The notes below the pieces were generated by a model that saw only the letters and a list, made by a program, of their open reading frames with translations, did no database searches and had not been told where the DNA came from. Shown in pieces: positions 1-8,332 of a stretch of 20,883 nucleotides of DNA; the stretch's first letter is position 1, and every line of letters begins with the position of its first letter. Both the position numbers and the translations under genes were made by a program. The stretch lies in assembly GCA_900557165.1 (NCBI GenBank), contig USRS01000038.1, positions 1 to 20,883 on the forward strand, read 5' to 3'. This DNA is from an uncultured Clostridium sp. (GTDB lineage Bacteria; Bacillota; Clostridia; Peptostreptococcales; Peptostreptococcaceae).

Positions 1-417
1 CCCCGCCACAACTGCAGGTATAAAATCTGCAAAGTCTCTCTTTGCTATTCCCTGTGATATAGTTACTACGCATGCTGGTAAAAATGGACACGCATAAGCT
101 AAAAATAACAATTTAAACCCTTTTTCTTCTACCCAATCTATGGCTTTTTCCACTTTTTCATTAGTTAAAAGCTTTATAAATTTTCTATTACTAATTTTTC
201 TAACTATAAAAAATAAACATATAGTTCCTGCTGATGAACCTATCCATGAAATTACTAATCCTGGAATCATACCAAACAAAACTGCATTGGCTGTTACTAT
301 TGCGACTAAAGGCAATATAGGTAAAAAACTTTCAACAAATACACTAGTCATACCAACTACTATAGATAGTAGCCAATAATCATTTACTACATTATATATA
401 TTTTGAATATACTCCAT
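1..417 (-). CDS. TVP38/TMEM64 (VTT/DedA-like) membrane protein, partial
   Basis: Open for 139 codons from the ATG at 417 to the window edge, so the 3' part is missing. The start is chosen because AAAGGAG lies just upstream; an in-frame ATG seven codons earlier would place that ribosome binding site inside the gene. The translation begins MEYIQNIYNVV and is mostly hydrophobic. Residues about 27-75 hold the Glu-Ser-Phe-Leu-Pro stretch followed by spaced glycines (GMIPGLVISWIGSSAG) typical of the VTT/SNARE-associated domain. Residues about 105-130 hold the second conserved part (YACPFLPACVVTISQGIA). The family contains inner-membrane proteins of uncertain role, some linked to lipid scrambling or polyprenyl-phosphate carriers. 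The substrate cannot be told here. Confidence 0.8.
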   Translation of the reverse strand, partial: MEYIQNIYNVVNDYWLLSIVVGMTSVFVESFLPILPLVAIVTANAVLFGMIPGLVISWIGSSAGTICLFFIVRKISNRKFIKLLTNEKVEKAIDWVEEKGFKLLFLAYACPFLPACVVTISQGIAKRDFADFIPAVVAG

Positions 418-453
418 TATAGTCTCCTTTTTCATAAAAAATTTACTATATTT

Positions 454-462
454 ATTATAGCA
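454..462 (-). promoter_or_regulatory. Extended -10 promoter candidate for the VTT protein
   Basis: Read leftward the sequence is TGC-TATAAT, a perfect -10 hexamer with the TGn extension, 36 bases upstream of the start codon. No good -35 hexamer sits 17 bases further upstream, which is usual for extended -10 promoters. Confidence 0.4.
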
Positions 463-554
463 TATTCAAATTTATTTAAATCTCTTAGGAAGGAAATTTC
501 ATCTATTCTTAATAAATTGTAATATTTCTCTTAATAATCTTACTATTTCCTTAC

Positions 555-578
555 AAAAAAGACCGCACTACTGCGGCC
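555..578 (-). terminator. Rho-independent terminator after mscS
   Basis: On the minus strand a 7-bp GC-rich stem (GGCCGCA / TGCGGTC, one G-U pair) with a 4-base loop is followed by six T. It begins 7 bases past the mscS stop codon. Confidence 0.85.
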
Positions 579-584
579 TAATAA

Positions 585-1454
585 TTATTTTATCATTTGT
601 TTTAAATGTAGATCTATTTGTGGATATGGTATTGATATTTCTTCTTTATCAAATCTTAATTTAACTTCTTCTAATAAATCAAAGTAAACTGTCCAGTAAT
701 CAGGAGTATTTACCCAAACTCTTACTGCAAAATTTAAAGAGCTATCTGCTTGTTCAAGTAATCCTACAAAAGGTTCTGGATAATCAAGAACTAATCTATG
801 TTGTTGAACTATATCTTTTAATATTCCTCTAACTTTTAAAATATCACTTTCATATGATACGGCAAATACTAAATCTACCCTTCTAGTATCTTTAGCAGAA
901 TAGTTTACTAAACTTCCATTTGATAAAGATCCATTTGGTATTAAAACTACCTTGTTATCAATAGTTGTTAAACTAGTATAAAATACTCCTATTTGCTCTA
1001 CAGTACCTTCAAATTGACCTGTTTGTATATAATCGCCAACTTTAAATGGCCTAAGAAGTAATATTATAAATCCTCCCGCAAAGTTTGATAAACTTCCTTG
1101 AAGTGCAAGACCTATAGCAACCCCTGCTGATGCTACTATGGCAGCAAGCCCTGATAATTCTAATTTCCAATAAGAACCTGCTATAATTAATACAAGTAAT
1201 ATTTTTAACGTGTAACTTATAAAAGATTTTATAAACTTAATTAAAGTCATATCTACATTTCTTTTTTCCGCAAGATTAATAAATCTTTTTGATAATTTGT
1301 TTATAATTTTAAAACCTATTACTATTGCTAGTGTTCCTATTATTAATTTAATACCACCAGTAAATGTCCAATCTATTATTCTTTTAACTATTGTTTCCAA
1401 CGTCATACTTTTAAAGTTTAAAGTTTCCAACGAACTAAATACACTTTTTGACAT
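585..1454 (-). CDS. mscS: Small-conductance mechanosensitive channel, MscS family
   Basis: The 289-residue product matches the compact MscS class, a homoheptameric membrane channel that opens under tension and releases solutes during hypo-osmotic shock. Two hydrophobic helices lie at about 33-52 and 70-95. The pore helix TM3 at about 103-147 carries the Ala/Gly packing pattern and the hallmark GLALQGSLSNFAGG, then LLRPFKVGDYI, which leads into the beta domain. The VLIPNGSLSNGSLVNYS stretch is also typical. The ATG at 1454 is preceded by GGAGGAAG. The gene has a terminator downstream and the cls terminator upstream, so it is probably transcribed alone. Confidence 0.95.
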   Translation of the reverse strand: MSKSVFSSLETLNFKSMTLETIVKRIIDWTFTGGIKLIIGTLAIVIGFKIINKLSKRFINLAEKRNVDMTLIKFIKSFISYTLKILLVLIIAGSYWKLELSGLAAIVASAGVAIGLALQGSLSNFAGGFIILLLRPFKVGDYIQTGQFEGTVEQIGVFYTSLTTIDNKVVLIPNGSLSNGSLVNYSAKDTRRVDLVFAVSYESDILKVRGILKDIVQQHRLVLDYPEPFVGLLEQADSSLNFAVRVWVNTPDYWTVYFDLLEEVKLRFDKEEISIPYPQIDLHLKQMIK

Positions 1455-1548
1455 TTTTCTTCCTCCATATTATTTTTTCATAAATTAAATAATACACTTT
1501 TTTATTATTTTTGTCTAGGATTGATATAATAAGTCAAATTATGTAAAC

Positions 1549-1572
1549 AAAAATCTTCCTATAAAAGGAAGA
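1549..1572 (-). terminator. Rho-independent terminator after cls
   Basis: On the minus strand the stem TCTTCCT / AGGAAGA (7 bp, 5-base loop) is followed by five T. It begins 3 bases past the cls stop codon. Confidence 0.75.
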
Positions 1573-1575
1573 CTT

Positions 1576-3144
1576 TTATAATAGTGGTGAAAACAATCTT
1601 AAAACTAATCGTCCAAATTTCACTGGCCATTTTATATTTTCACAATCTGAAATATTTATTTGTTGACATAAATCTAAAGTATTTAAAAAATCTTCTTTTA
1701 ATTTTAAAACACTATCTGTTTTATAAAGCCATGCTCCACATTCAAAATGAAGGTATAAGCTTCTAAAATCTAAATTTATGCTGCCTATAACCGCATATTC
1801 ATCATCAACTACAAAAGTTTTTGAATGCATAAATCCTGGACTATATTCGTAAATTTTTATATTATCTTTAATAAATGAATGATAATAAGATCTAGTAACT
1901 GCATGAACAAACCATTTATCCGGAATATGTGGAGTTACTATTCTCACATCAATTCCTGATTTAGCAGCAATTTTTAAAGCTGTAGCCATTTCATTATCGA
2001 TTATTAAATAAGGTATATTTATATAAATATATTTTTTAGCTTTATTAATAAGATTTAAATATACAGTCTCTCCTATGGGTTCATTTACTAAAGGACTGTC
2101 ATCAAAAGGTTGAACATACCCATTAGTTAAATATCTTTCACTTGTGAAATTTTCTGGTTTGTATTTTAAATAATCATCTTCGCTATTATTTATAAAATCC
2201 CACATACTTAAAAACATAACTGTTAAATTAAATACAGCTTCTCCTTTAATTAATATGGAAGCATCTTTCCAATGTCCATATTTTTCATATGCATTTATAT
2301 ATTCATCTGCTAGATTTATTCCACCCATAAATCCCACATAACCATCTATTATGGCTATTTTTCTATGATCTCTATTATTTAATCTATTTGTAAACAAAGG
2401 CACAAAAGGATTAAATACTCTGCATTTTATATTGTATTTTTCTAGTTGTTTTTCATATTTATAAGGAAGTTTCATGACACAACCCACATCATCATAAATT
2501 ACTCGAACATCAATGCCTTCCTTTGCTTTTTGCTTTAGTATATCTAAAATTGTGTTCCACATTATTCCTTCTTCTATAATAAAATATTCTAAAAAAATAA
2601 AATGTTTTGCTTTTTTTAGTTCCTCCACTAATTTTTCAAACTTAACTTCACCTGGTGATAAATATTCATTATAAGTATTTTCATAAATAGGACAATTTGC
2701 ATAATTTAACATATATAGTGCTTGGTTTTTGGCATATATGCTTTCTTCTCCCAATCTATTCAATACCTTATTATCTTGAATTAATGATGTTTTCATTTTT
2801 ATATTTTGATTTTTCATTTTCTTTTTTTCTCTTTTACTTAATTTATTTCCTCCATAAATCAAATAGAAGATTCCTCCAAATATGGGCAATAATAATATTG
2901 GTACTATCCATGCAATTTTATAACTTGGATTGCTTTTTCCATTTAGAATATAAAATACAAGTATAGCCCCTCCTATTAAAGAAATAATATAGAAATATAA
3001 AAAATAATTTTTAAATTGTAAAATTGCTAAAATAATAATATAAATTTGTATTGCTAAAGTTAAGAAGAAAAATAATAGTCTTTGTATGGAACTTTTGTAT
3101 ATTTTTTTCATATCCCCTGCATTATCTCCCCTTAAAAATTTCAT
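1576..3144 (-). CDS. cls: Cardiolipin synthase (phospholipase D family)
   Basis: Predicted to join two phosphatidylglycerol molecules into cardiolipin and glycerol at the membrane. The 522-residue length is normal for the family. Two N-terminal helices (about 22-43 and 48-67) plus a third hydrophobic segment (about 77-97) precede the two PLD domains. The HKD motifs are complete: H260-K262-D267 in DHRKIAIID and H440-K442-D447 in MHSKTFVVDD. The start is uncertain. The promoter -10 (3155-3160) would place transcription start within a few bases of the ATG at 3144, leaving no ribosome binding site. Methionine 12 (3111) has AGGGGAG and AGGGG upstream, although neither is ideally spaced. Translation from 3111 would still keep the first membrane helix. 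Confidence 0.93.
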   Translation of the reverse strand: MKFLRGDNAGDMKKIYKSSIQRLLFFFLTLAIQIYIIILAILQFKNYFLYFYIISLIGGAILVFYILNGKSNPSYKIAWIVPILLLPIFGGIFYLIYGGNKLSKREKKKMKNQNIKMKTSLIQDNKVLNRLGEESIYAKNQALYMLNYANCPIYENTYNEYLSPGEVKFEKLVEELKKAKHFIFLEYFIIEEGIMWNTILDILKQKAKEGIDVRVIYDDVGCVMKLPYKYEKQLEKYNIKCRVFNPFVPLFTNRLNNRDHRKIAIIDGYVGFMGGINLADEYINAYEKYGHWKDASILIKGEAVFNLTVMFLSMWDFINNSEDDYLKYKPENFTSERYLTNGYVQPFDDSPLVNEPIGETVYLNLINKAKKYIYINIPYLIIDNEMATALKIAAKSGIDVRIVTPHIPDKWFVHAVTRSYYHSFIKDNIKIYEYSPGFMHSKTFVVDDEYAVIGSINLDFRSLYLHFECGAWLYKTDSVLKLKEDFLNTLDLCQQINISDCENIKWPVKFGRLVLRLFSPLL

Positions 3145-3154
3145 ACCTATTTAT

Positions 3155-3184
3155 AGTATATCTTAGTTTATATAATAGTGTGAA
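3155..3184 (-). promoter_or_regulatory. Promoter candidate for cls
   Basis: On the minus strand, TTCACA, 18 bases, TATACT. It lies between the gatB terminator and cls, so cls can be expressed apart from the amidotransferase operon. Confidence 0.55.
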
Positions 3185-3193
3185 AATTTTACT

Positions 3194-3245
3194 GTAATAT
3201 AAAAATAACCCATGAATTAAATTCAATGGGTTATTTTTATATTAC
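3194..3245 (-). terminator. Terminator of the aspS-gatCAB operon, overlapping the gatB stop
   Basis: A nearly perfect inverted repeat with arms of about 25 bases. The core stem is AATAACCCAT / ATGGGTTATT followed by TTTTTA on the minus strand. The gatB stop codon (3242-3244) lies inside the outer arm. The sequence is close to symmetric, so it may also terminate plus-strand transcripts. Confidence 0.85.
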
Positions 3246-4681
3246 ATATTATTTAATTTTTCTTCTATCATTTGTTTTGCAACTGGCGGATTTGCTTTTC
3301 CCTTTGATGCTTTCATCACTTGTCCCATTAAAAAACCTATAGCTTGTGTTTTTCCTGCTTTAAAGTCTTCTATAGATTTAGGATTATTATTTAAAACTTC
3401 ATTTACAAGTTTTTCTATTTCGTCAGTACAACTAATTTGTGACAATCCTTTTTCTTCTATTATAATTTCTGGAGATTTATCACTTGCAAACATTTCTTTA
3501 AATACTTCTTTGCCGGCAGTATTACTTATTTTGCCATCTTCAATAATTTTTAATAAGTCAACAAAATTTTTAGGTGATATTTTTATATCTTCTGGCTCCA
3601 TATTATTGAAATTTAGTAAACGAAGTAAATCTCCTAATATATAATTTGAAACAGTTTTAGGATTTCCACCAAGACCTACCACATCTTCATAAAATTTAGC
3701 TAAAGTTCTATTTGCTATTATAATAGATGCTTCTTTTTCACTAAGACCATAATCTGCTACAAATCTTACTTTTCTTTCTATAGGTAACTCTGGTAGGGTA
3801 GCTTCTATTTTATCAACTTTTTCTTGTGGTATAATTATTGGTGTTAAATCTGGTTCTGGGAAGTATCTATAATCGTGTGCTTCTTCCTTAGAACGCATAG
3901 GAAGTGTTTTTCCCTTTCCTGCATCCCATCTCCTAGTTTCTTGTTTTATTTTATATTCTTCACCAAATTCGTATAATTCTCTTTGTCTTTTTTCTTCTTT
4001 TTCTAAAGCTTTTTGAACTTCTCTAAAAGAGTTTATATTTTTTATTTCTACTTTAGTTCCGTATTCTTCACTACCATAAGGTCTTAAAGATATGTTGGCA
4101 TCACATCTAATTGAACCTTGTTCCATACGACAATCTGAAATATCTGCATATTCAAGTATGCCTTTTAATTGTCTCATAAATTCGGCAGCTTCTTCCGGTG
4201 ATCTTAAGTCCGGTTCTGTAACAATTTCCACTAAAGGTACTCCTGCTCTGTTGTAGTCTATTAGAGACACTGGTTCATCTTCTAAATGAACAAGTTTTCC
4301 TGCATCTTCTTCTATATGTATTCTGTTAATTCTAACAGATACTTCTTTTCCTTCGTAAGTAAAGTTAACCATACCATCTACACACATTGGTAAATCATAT
4401 TGTGAAGTTTGATAGTTTTTAGTTAAGTCTGGATAAAAATAGTTTTTTCTATCCATTTTATTGTAATTATTTATTTTACAATTAACAGCTTTACCAGCTT
4501 TTATAGCTAAGTTTACAACTTCTTCATTAAGTACTGGAAGAGTTCCTGGTATTCCTAAACAAACTGGGCATGTATTTTCATTTGGTTTTGCTCCAAACTC
4601 AGTGGAACAAGAACAAAATATTTTTGTATTTGTTTTTAATTCAGCATGTATTTCTAGACCAATTACTGTTTCTAATAACAT
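3242..4681 (-). CDS. gatB: Asp-tRNA(Asn)/Glu-tRNA(Gln) amidotransferase subunit B
   Basis: GatB binds mischarged Asp-tRNA(Asn) or Glu-tRNA(Gln), activates the side-chain carboxylate with ATP, and receives ammonia from GatA. The 479 residues match the family length. The N-terminus VIGLEIHAELKT is diagnostic. Cys23, Cys25, Cys38 and Cys41 have the spacing of the zinc site in known bacterial GatB. The C-terminal part from about 330 onward is the helical and YqeY-like tRNA-binding region, ending GFLMGQVMKASKGKANP. The ATG sits 3 bases past the gatA stop, and its ribosome binding site (GAGAGGGG) is inside the end of gatA, so translational coupling is likely. Confidence 0.98.
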   Translation of the reverse strand: MLLETVIGLEIHAELKTNTKIFCSCSTEFGAKPNENTCPVCLGIPGTLPVLNEEVVNLAIKAGKAVNCKINNYNKMDRKNYFYPDLTKNYQTSQYDLPMCVDGMVNFTYEGKEVSVRINRIHIEEDAGKLVHLEDEPVSLIDYNRAGVPLVEIVTEPDLRSPEEAAEFMRQLKGILEYADISDCRMEQGSIRCDANISLRPYGSEEYGTKVEIKNINSFREVQKALEKEEKRQRELYEFGEEYKIKQETRRWDAGKGKTLPMRSKEEAHDYRYFPEPDLTPIIIPQEKVDKIEATLPELPIERKVRFVADYGLSEKEASIIIANRTLAKFYEDVVGLGGNPKTVSNYILGDLLRLLNFNNMEPEDIKISPKNFVDLLKIIEDGKISNTAGKEVFKEMFASDKSPEIIIEEKGLSQISCTDEIEKLVNEVLNNNPKSIEDFKAGKTQAIGFLMGQVMKASKGKANPPVAKQMIEEKLNNM

Positions 4682-4684
4682 ATT

Positions 4685-6142
4685 TTACACCCCTCTCTCA
4701 AACTCAAGATTTAGTTTTTTCTCTAGAGCATAAGCAACTTTGTATATTTTTTCTTCTGTAAATACATCTCCTATTAATTGAAGTCCTATAGGAAGTCCCT
4801 CACTACTTTTGCCTCCTGGCATAGAAAGAGCTGGTACAGTTGCTAAATTTATATTTATTGTATATATATCTGCTAAATACATGGCAGTTGGGTCTTCACA
4901 TCTCTCACCTATTTTAAAAGGAAGTATTGGAGATACTGGGCCAATTATTATATCGTATTTTTTGAAAGCTTCTTTAAAATCTGCTTTTAACTTACTTCTA
5001 AATTTTTGTGCTTTATTATAATAAGCATCATAATAACCTGAAGATAGAGCATAAGTTCCTAGCATTATTCTTCTTTTTACTTCCCTACCAAAAGCTTCAC
5101 TTCTGCTTTTTTCTACTAATTCTGATACATTTTCATAATCTTTTGTTCTATATCCATATCTTATGGAATCAAATCTAGCTAAATTAGAGCTGGCCTCTGC
5201 TGATGAAATTATATAATAAGGAGCTAGACCATCTTTTGTTGATGGTAGAGAAAATTCTTCCACATCTGCGCCCAATTCTCTTAGAATTTCTATATCTTTA
5301 ATAACAACTTCTTTTATCTCAGGATCTAGACCTTCTTCTTCTATAAATTCCTTTGGAATACCTATTTTCATTCCTTTTATACCTGAATCTATATCTTTCG
5401 TATAATCTTTTTTCTCTAAATTTTTAGCAGTAGTTCCATCATTATCATCTTCTCCTACTATTATACTTAATAAATAAGCATTATCTTCAACTGTCATTGA
5501 AAAGGGACCTATTTGATCTAGAGAAGAACCAAAAGCTATAAGACCAAATCTAGATACAAGACCATAAGTAGGCTTCATTCCTACTATTCCACAAAATGAA
5601 GCTGGCTGTCTAATTGAACCTCCTGTATCTGAGCCTAAAGCTAGAGGCACCATTTCTCCCCCAACAGCTGCAGCAGAACCTCCTGAAGAACCTCCTGGAA
5701 CTCTTGAATTATCTATTGGATTTTTAGTTATTTTAAATGCTGAGTTTTCAGTTGATGAACCCATGGCAAATTCATCTAAGTTGGTTTTACCTATTAATAT
5801 GGCATCTTCTAGTTCTAATTTTTTTATTACTGTTGCATCATAAGGAGGTATAAAATCTTCTAGCATTTTTGATGCACAAGTTGTTTTAACTCCTCTAGTA
5901 CACATATTATCTTTTATGGCAATGGGAATTCCTGCAAGTAATCCTACTTTTTCTCCTTTTACTATTTTTTCATCTAAATACTTTGCTTTTTTTATGGCAT
6001 TTTCTTTGTCAAGTGATAAAAATGCGTCTATTTTATCTTCTTTTTTTTCAATTTCTTTTATATAAAAATCAATCACTTCTTCACAAGAAATTTCTTTATT
6101 TTGTATTTTGTTTACTAAGTCTTTTATACTGTATTTTTTCAT
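4685..6142 (-). CDS. gatA: Asp-tRNA(Asn)/Glu-tRNA(Gln) amidotransferase subunit A
   Basis: Glutaminase subunit of the amidotransferase. It releases ammonia from glutamine and channels it to GatB. This is an amidase-signature protein of 485 residues, normal length. The Ser-cisSer-Lys triad is intact: Lys77 in IAIKDN, cis-Ser152 in GGSSGGS and nucleophile Ser176 in SDTGGSIRQP. The spacing of 75 and 24 residues is that of characterised GatA. Strong AGGAGG ribosome binding site upstream of the ATG, partly formed by the TAG stop of gatC. Confidence 0.98.
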   Translation of the reverse strand: MKKYSIKDLVNKIQNKEISCEEVIDFYIKEIEKKEDKIDAFLSLDKENAIKKAKYLDEKIVKGEKVGLLAGIPIAIKDNMCTRGVKTTCASKMLEDFIPPYDATVIKKLELEDAILIGKTNLDEFAMGSSTENSAFKITKNPIDNSRVPGGSSGGSAAAVGGEMVPLALGSDTGGSIRQPASFCGIVGMKPTYGLVSRFGLIAFGSSLDQIGPFSMTVEDNAYLLSIIVGEDDNDGTTAKNLEKKDYTKDIDSGIKGMKIGIPKEFIEEEGLDPEIKEVVIKDIEILRELGADVEEFSLPSTKDGLAPYYIISSAEASSNLARFDSIRYGYRTKDYENVSELVEKSRSEAFGREVKRRIMLGTYALSSGYYDAYYNKAQKFRSKLKADFKEAFKKYDIIIGPVSPILPFKIGERCEDPTAMYLADIYTININLATVPALSMPGGKSSEGLPIGLQLIGDVFTEEKIYKVAYALEKKLNLEFERGV

Positions 6143-6154
6143 TTTTACTTCCTC

Positions 6155-6436
6155 CTACTCAATGATTTTAGGAACTTCTATTGCTGTATCTCTCATAACT
6201 TTTACATTTTGATATAATTCTTCTTGTTTTATTTCGCATTTCTTTTGTATATCTTTTCTAAGAACTGATACATTAGGTCTCTCTATTTCAACATCATCTA
6301 AATTAAGTTTATCTAAAGTTTTAAACTGTTCTAGTATATTTTCAAATTCTCCTGCAAATGCTTCAGCTTCTTCATCATTAAATCTTAACTTTGCAAGCTT
6401 AGCAATATATTTTACATCATCCTTTGTTATTGCCAT
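6155..6436 (-). CDS. gatC: Asp-tRNA(Asn)/Glu-tRNA(Gln) amidotransferase subunit C
   Basis: Small helical subunit of 93 residues that wraps GatA and GatB together and is needed for folding of GatA. The N-terminus ITKDDVKYIAKLAKLRF is the conserved first helix of the family, followed by a Glu-rich second helix (EAEAFAGEFENILEQF) and the conserved LDDVE. Ribosome binding site AAGGGTGA. It is the second gene of the T-box operon, 12 bases before gatA. Confidence 0.97.
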   Translation of the reverse strand: MAITKDDVKYIAKLAKLRFNDEEAEAFAGEFENILEQFKTLDKLNLDDVEIERPNVSVLRKDIQKKCEIKQEELYQNVKVMRDTAIEVPKIIE

Positions 6437-6477
6437 ATTATTTCACCCTTTCTTAAATTATTTATATTAAAGTTAAA

Positions 6478-7815
6478 TCATGGAGTTAATCTTTTCATAT
6501 CTCTTGGTACTAATGCAGCTTCTCTAATATTTGAAAGTTTTAATATTTTCATAGTAAGTCTTTCAAGTCCTATGGCAAATCCACCATGAGGAGGCATACC
6601 ATATTTAAATGTTTCCAAGTAAAAATCAAAATCATCTGGATTTAAATTAAATTTGATAATATTTTCTTTTAACATTTCATAATCATGTATTCTTTGACCT
6701 CCAGTCGTTATTTCAAGTCCATCAAATATTAAATCAAAACTCTTAGTTAAGTTTTTGTCTTCATCATCCATCATAGTATACATTGGTCTTTTGCTTACTG
6801 GATACTTAGTTAAAAATACAAAATCACAGTCATATTTTTCTTTAACATATTTTGATATTAATACTTCACCTTCTGCATCTATATTTCCAAGAGGTGATTT
6901 TTTATTATATTTTTCAAGAAGTATTTCATGAGCTTTATTAAGAGTTATTCTTGGTATATTCACTTTTTGGGGAAGTTCTATTTTATACATTTCTAGCTCT
7001 TTTTTACAAGTTTTATTTAAATGTTCATATAAATAATTTATAAAACCTTCTTCCAAATCCATAAGTTCGTATTCATCTTTTATAAATCCCATTTCCACAT
7101 CTAAACTTACATATTCATTTAAATGTCTCCAAGTATTGTGAAGTTCTGCTCTATAAGCATGACCTATTTCAAATACTCTTTCAAATCCTGCTCCCACCAT
7201 CATTTGTTTATAAAATTGAGGTGATTGTGCTAAGAAAGATCTTCTGTCAAAATAATTTACTGTAAACATTTCAGAGCCACCTTCTGTAGATGAATCTATA
7301 ATTTTTGCTGTATGAATTTCTTCAAAATTTCTTTCTTTTAAATAAGTTACAAAAGCACTTTCTATTTCACTTTGTACTTTAAATATTGCTCTAATTTCTG
7401 GTCTTCTAAGAGCTATTGTTCTATGGTCAAGTTGAGTTTCAAGTGTTGCCTTATTTTTATAACTATTTACTTCAAAAGGTAGTTTTTCATAATAAGTTTT
7501 TCCAACAACTTTTATTTCCTCAACTTTTATCTCTATTCCTCCTGGTGCTTTTTCATTTTCACACTTTGTTCCTATTACTTCTATGGCATTTTCAAGTCTT
7601 ATGTTCTTTATTTGATCTTTATCACAAACTAATTGAACTATTCCTGATTTATCTCTTAGCTTTACAAATACAATATGACTTAAATCAGTTATTTTATGAA
7701 CCCATCCCCTAAGCATAACTCTTTTATTATCAAGTTTATCAAGTTCATTTATAAATACTCTTTCTAACTTTTTATTTTCATCATCATTTAAAAATATTTT
7801 TTCAAGCTGTGCCAT
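6478..7815 (-). CDS. aspS: Archaeal-type aspartyl-tRNA synthetase (AspRS2), probably non-discriminating
   Basis: Class II synthetase predicted to charge both tRNA(Asp) and tRNA(Asn) with aspartate; the latter feeds GatCAB. The 445-residue length and absence of the GAD insertion place it with archaeal/eukaryal AspRS rather than the bacterial form of about 590 residues. An N-terminal OB-fold anticodon domain (RGWVHKITDL) is followed by the catalytic core with motif 2 (HAYRAELHNTWRHLNE, then DVEMGF) and motif 3 (AIGLERL). His in GWVHK and Pro in KAPGG occupy positions that in studied archaeal-type AspRS mark relaxed tRNA(Asn) recognition. The start is placed at 7815 because AAAGGG lies about 10 bases upstream; the ATG three codons earlier (7824) nearly touches that site. 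AsnRS is less likely given the motif 2 sequence. Confidence 0.93.
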   Translation of the reverse strand: MAQLEKIFLNDDENKKLERVFINELDKLDNKRVMLRGWVHKITDLSHIVFVKLRDKSGIVQLVCDKDQIKNIRLENAIEVIGTKCENEKAPGGIEIKVEEIKVVGKTYYEKLPFEVNSYKNKATLETQLDHRTIALRRPEIRAIFKVQSEIESAFVTYLKERNFEEIHTAKIIDSSTEGGSEMFTVNYFDRRSFLAQSPQFYKQMMVGAGFERVFEIGHAYRAELHNTWRHLNEYVSLDVEMGFIKDEYELMDLEEGFINYLYEHLNKTCKKELEMYKIELPQKVNIPRITLNKAHEILLEKYNKKSPLGNIDAEGEVLISKYVKEKYDCDFVFLTKYPVSKRPMYTMMDDEDKNLTKSFDLIFDGLEITTGGQRIHDYEMLKENIIKFNLNPDDFDFYLETFKYGMPPHGGFAIGLERLTMKILKLSNIREAALVPRDMKRLTP

Positions 7816-7867
7816 TTTAATCATTCCCTTTCTATAATTTTTATTTAATAAATAATTTCCTTAAAAT

Positions 7868-7900
7868 TAAAAACGTCCCTATACAAATGTATAGGGACGT
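7868..7900 (-). terminator. T-box regulated intrinsic terminator
   Basis: A 13-bp stem, ACGTCCCTATACA / TGTATAGGGACGT, followed by TTTTT on the minus strand. It lies immediately after the T-box motif and before aspS, as expected for the attenuator. Confidence 0.95.
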
Positions 7901-8148
7901 GATATTTACGCGGTACCACCCTAGTTGACTTAAAGCCCAACTCTAATACGCACAGATTTATAATCGATACGTTTCCCATCTAACGGTAGGAATCCGTTTA
8001 GATCTACTCTTCATAAAATGAATTTCGGCTAAATACTCCAAAGTGTTCTTCAATTCAAATCTCATACAAAGCTTCCACCATCCTTTGTTCGCTATAAATC
8101 AATATAGAATTTACTCTCTTCTTCACTGTATTTTCTTATTTTTTATTT
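7868..8148 (-). promoter_or_regulatory. T-box riboswitch leader of aspS-gatCAB
   Basis: The minus strand carries the T-box signature AGGGTGGTACCGCG (7909-7922), whose UGGU can pair with an uncharged tRNA acceptor end and tolerates A or G as discriminator base. Just downstream is the intrinsic terminator. Upstream, Stem I has an AGTA (8112-8115) / GAA (8049-8051) internal-loop pair next to an AATTC/GAATT helix, and the apical GGTGGAAGC. The specifier loop continues as GAACA (8044-8048). Asn codon AAC (8045-8047) and Glu codon GAA (8046-8048) overlap by two bases. By the known mechanism, uncharged tRNA stabilises the antiterminator and switches the operon on. Confidence 0.95.
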
Positions 8149-8154
8149 GTAAAT

Positions 8155-8183
8155 ATTGTAGATTAATCTAGAAAAAAAATCAA
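8155..8183 (-). promoter_or_regulatory. Promoter of the aspS-gatCAB operon
   Basis: On the minus strand, TTGATT, 17 bases, TACAAT. It is placed so that transcription starts just before T-box Stem I. The stretch from here to the next gene (8184-8332) is AT-rich and shows nothing else I can support. Confidence 0.65.
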
Positions 8184-8332
8184 CAATTTTTAAAATTTTC
8201 CTTATATCTTATTTGTATTACCAATTTTTATTATGATAAGTATTATTTACTATTTAAAATCATTATATTCAATAATTATTAATTATGTTCTAATTATTTA
8301 TAATAAATTATATTTTAAATATGTAATATTTT

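Noticed and set aside
6478..7824. Asparaginyl-tRNA synthetase
   Set aside because: Motif 2 (RAELHNTWRHLNE followed by DVEMGF) is that of archaeal-type AspRS, and the operon with gatCAB would be redundant with a direct AsnRS.
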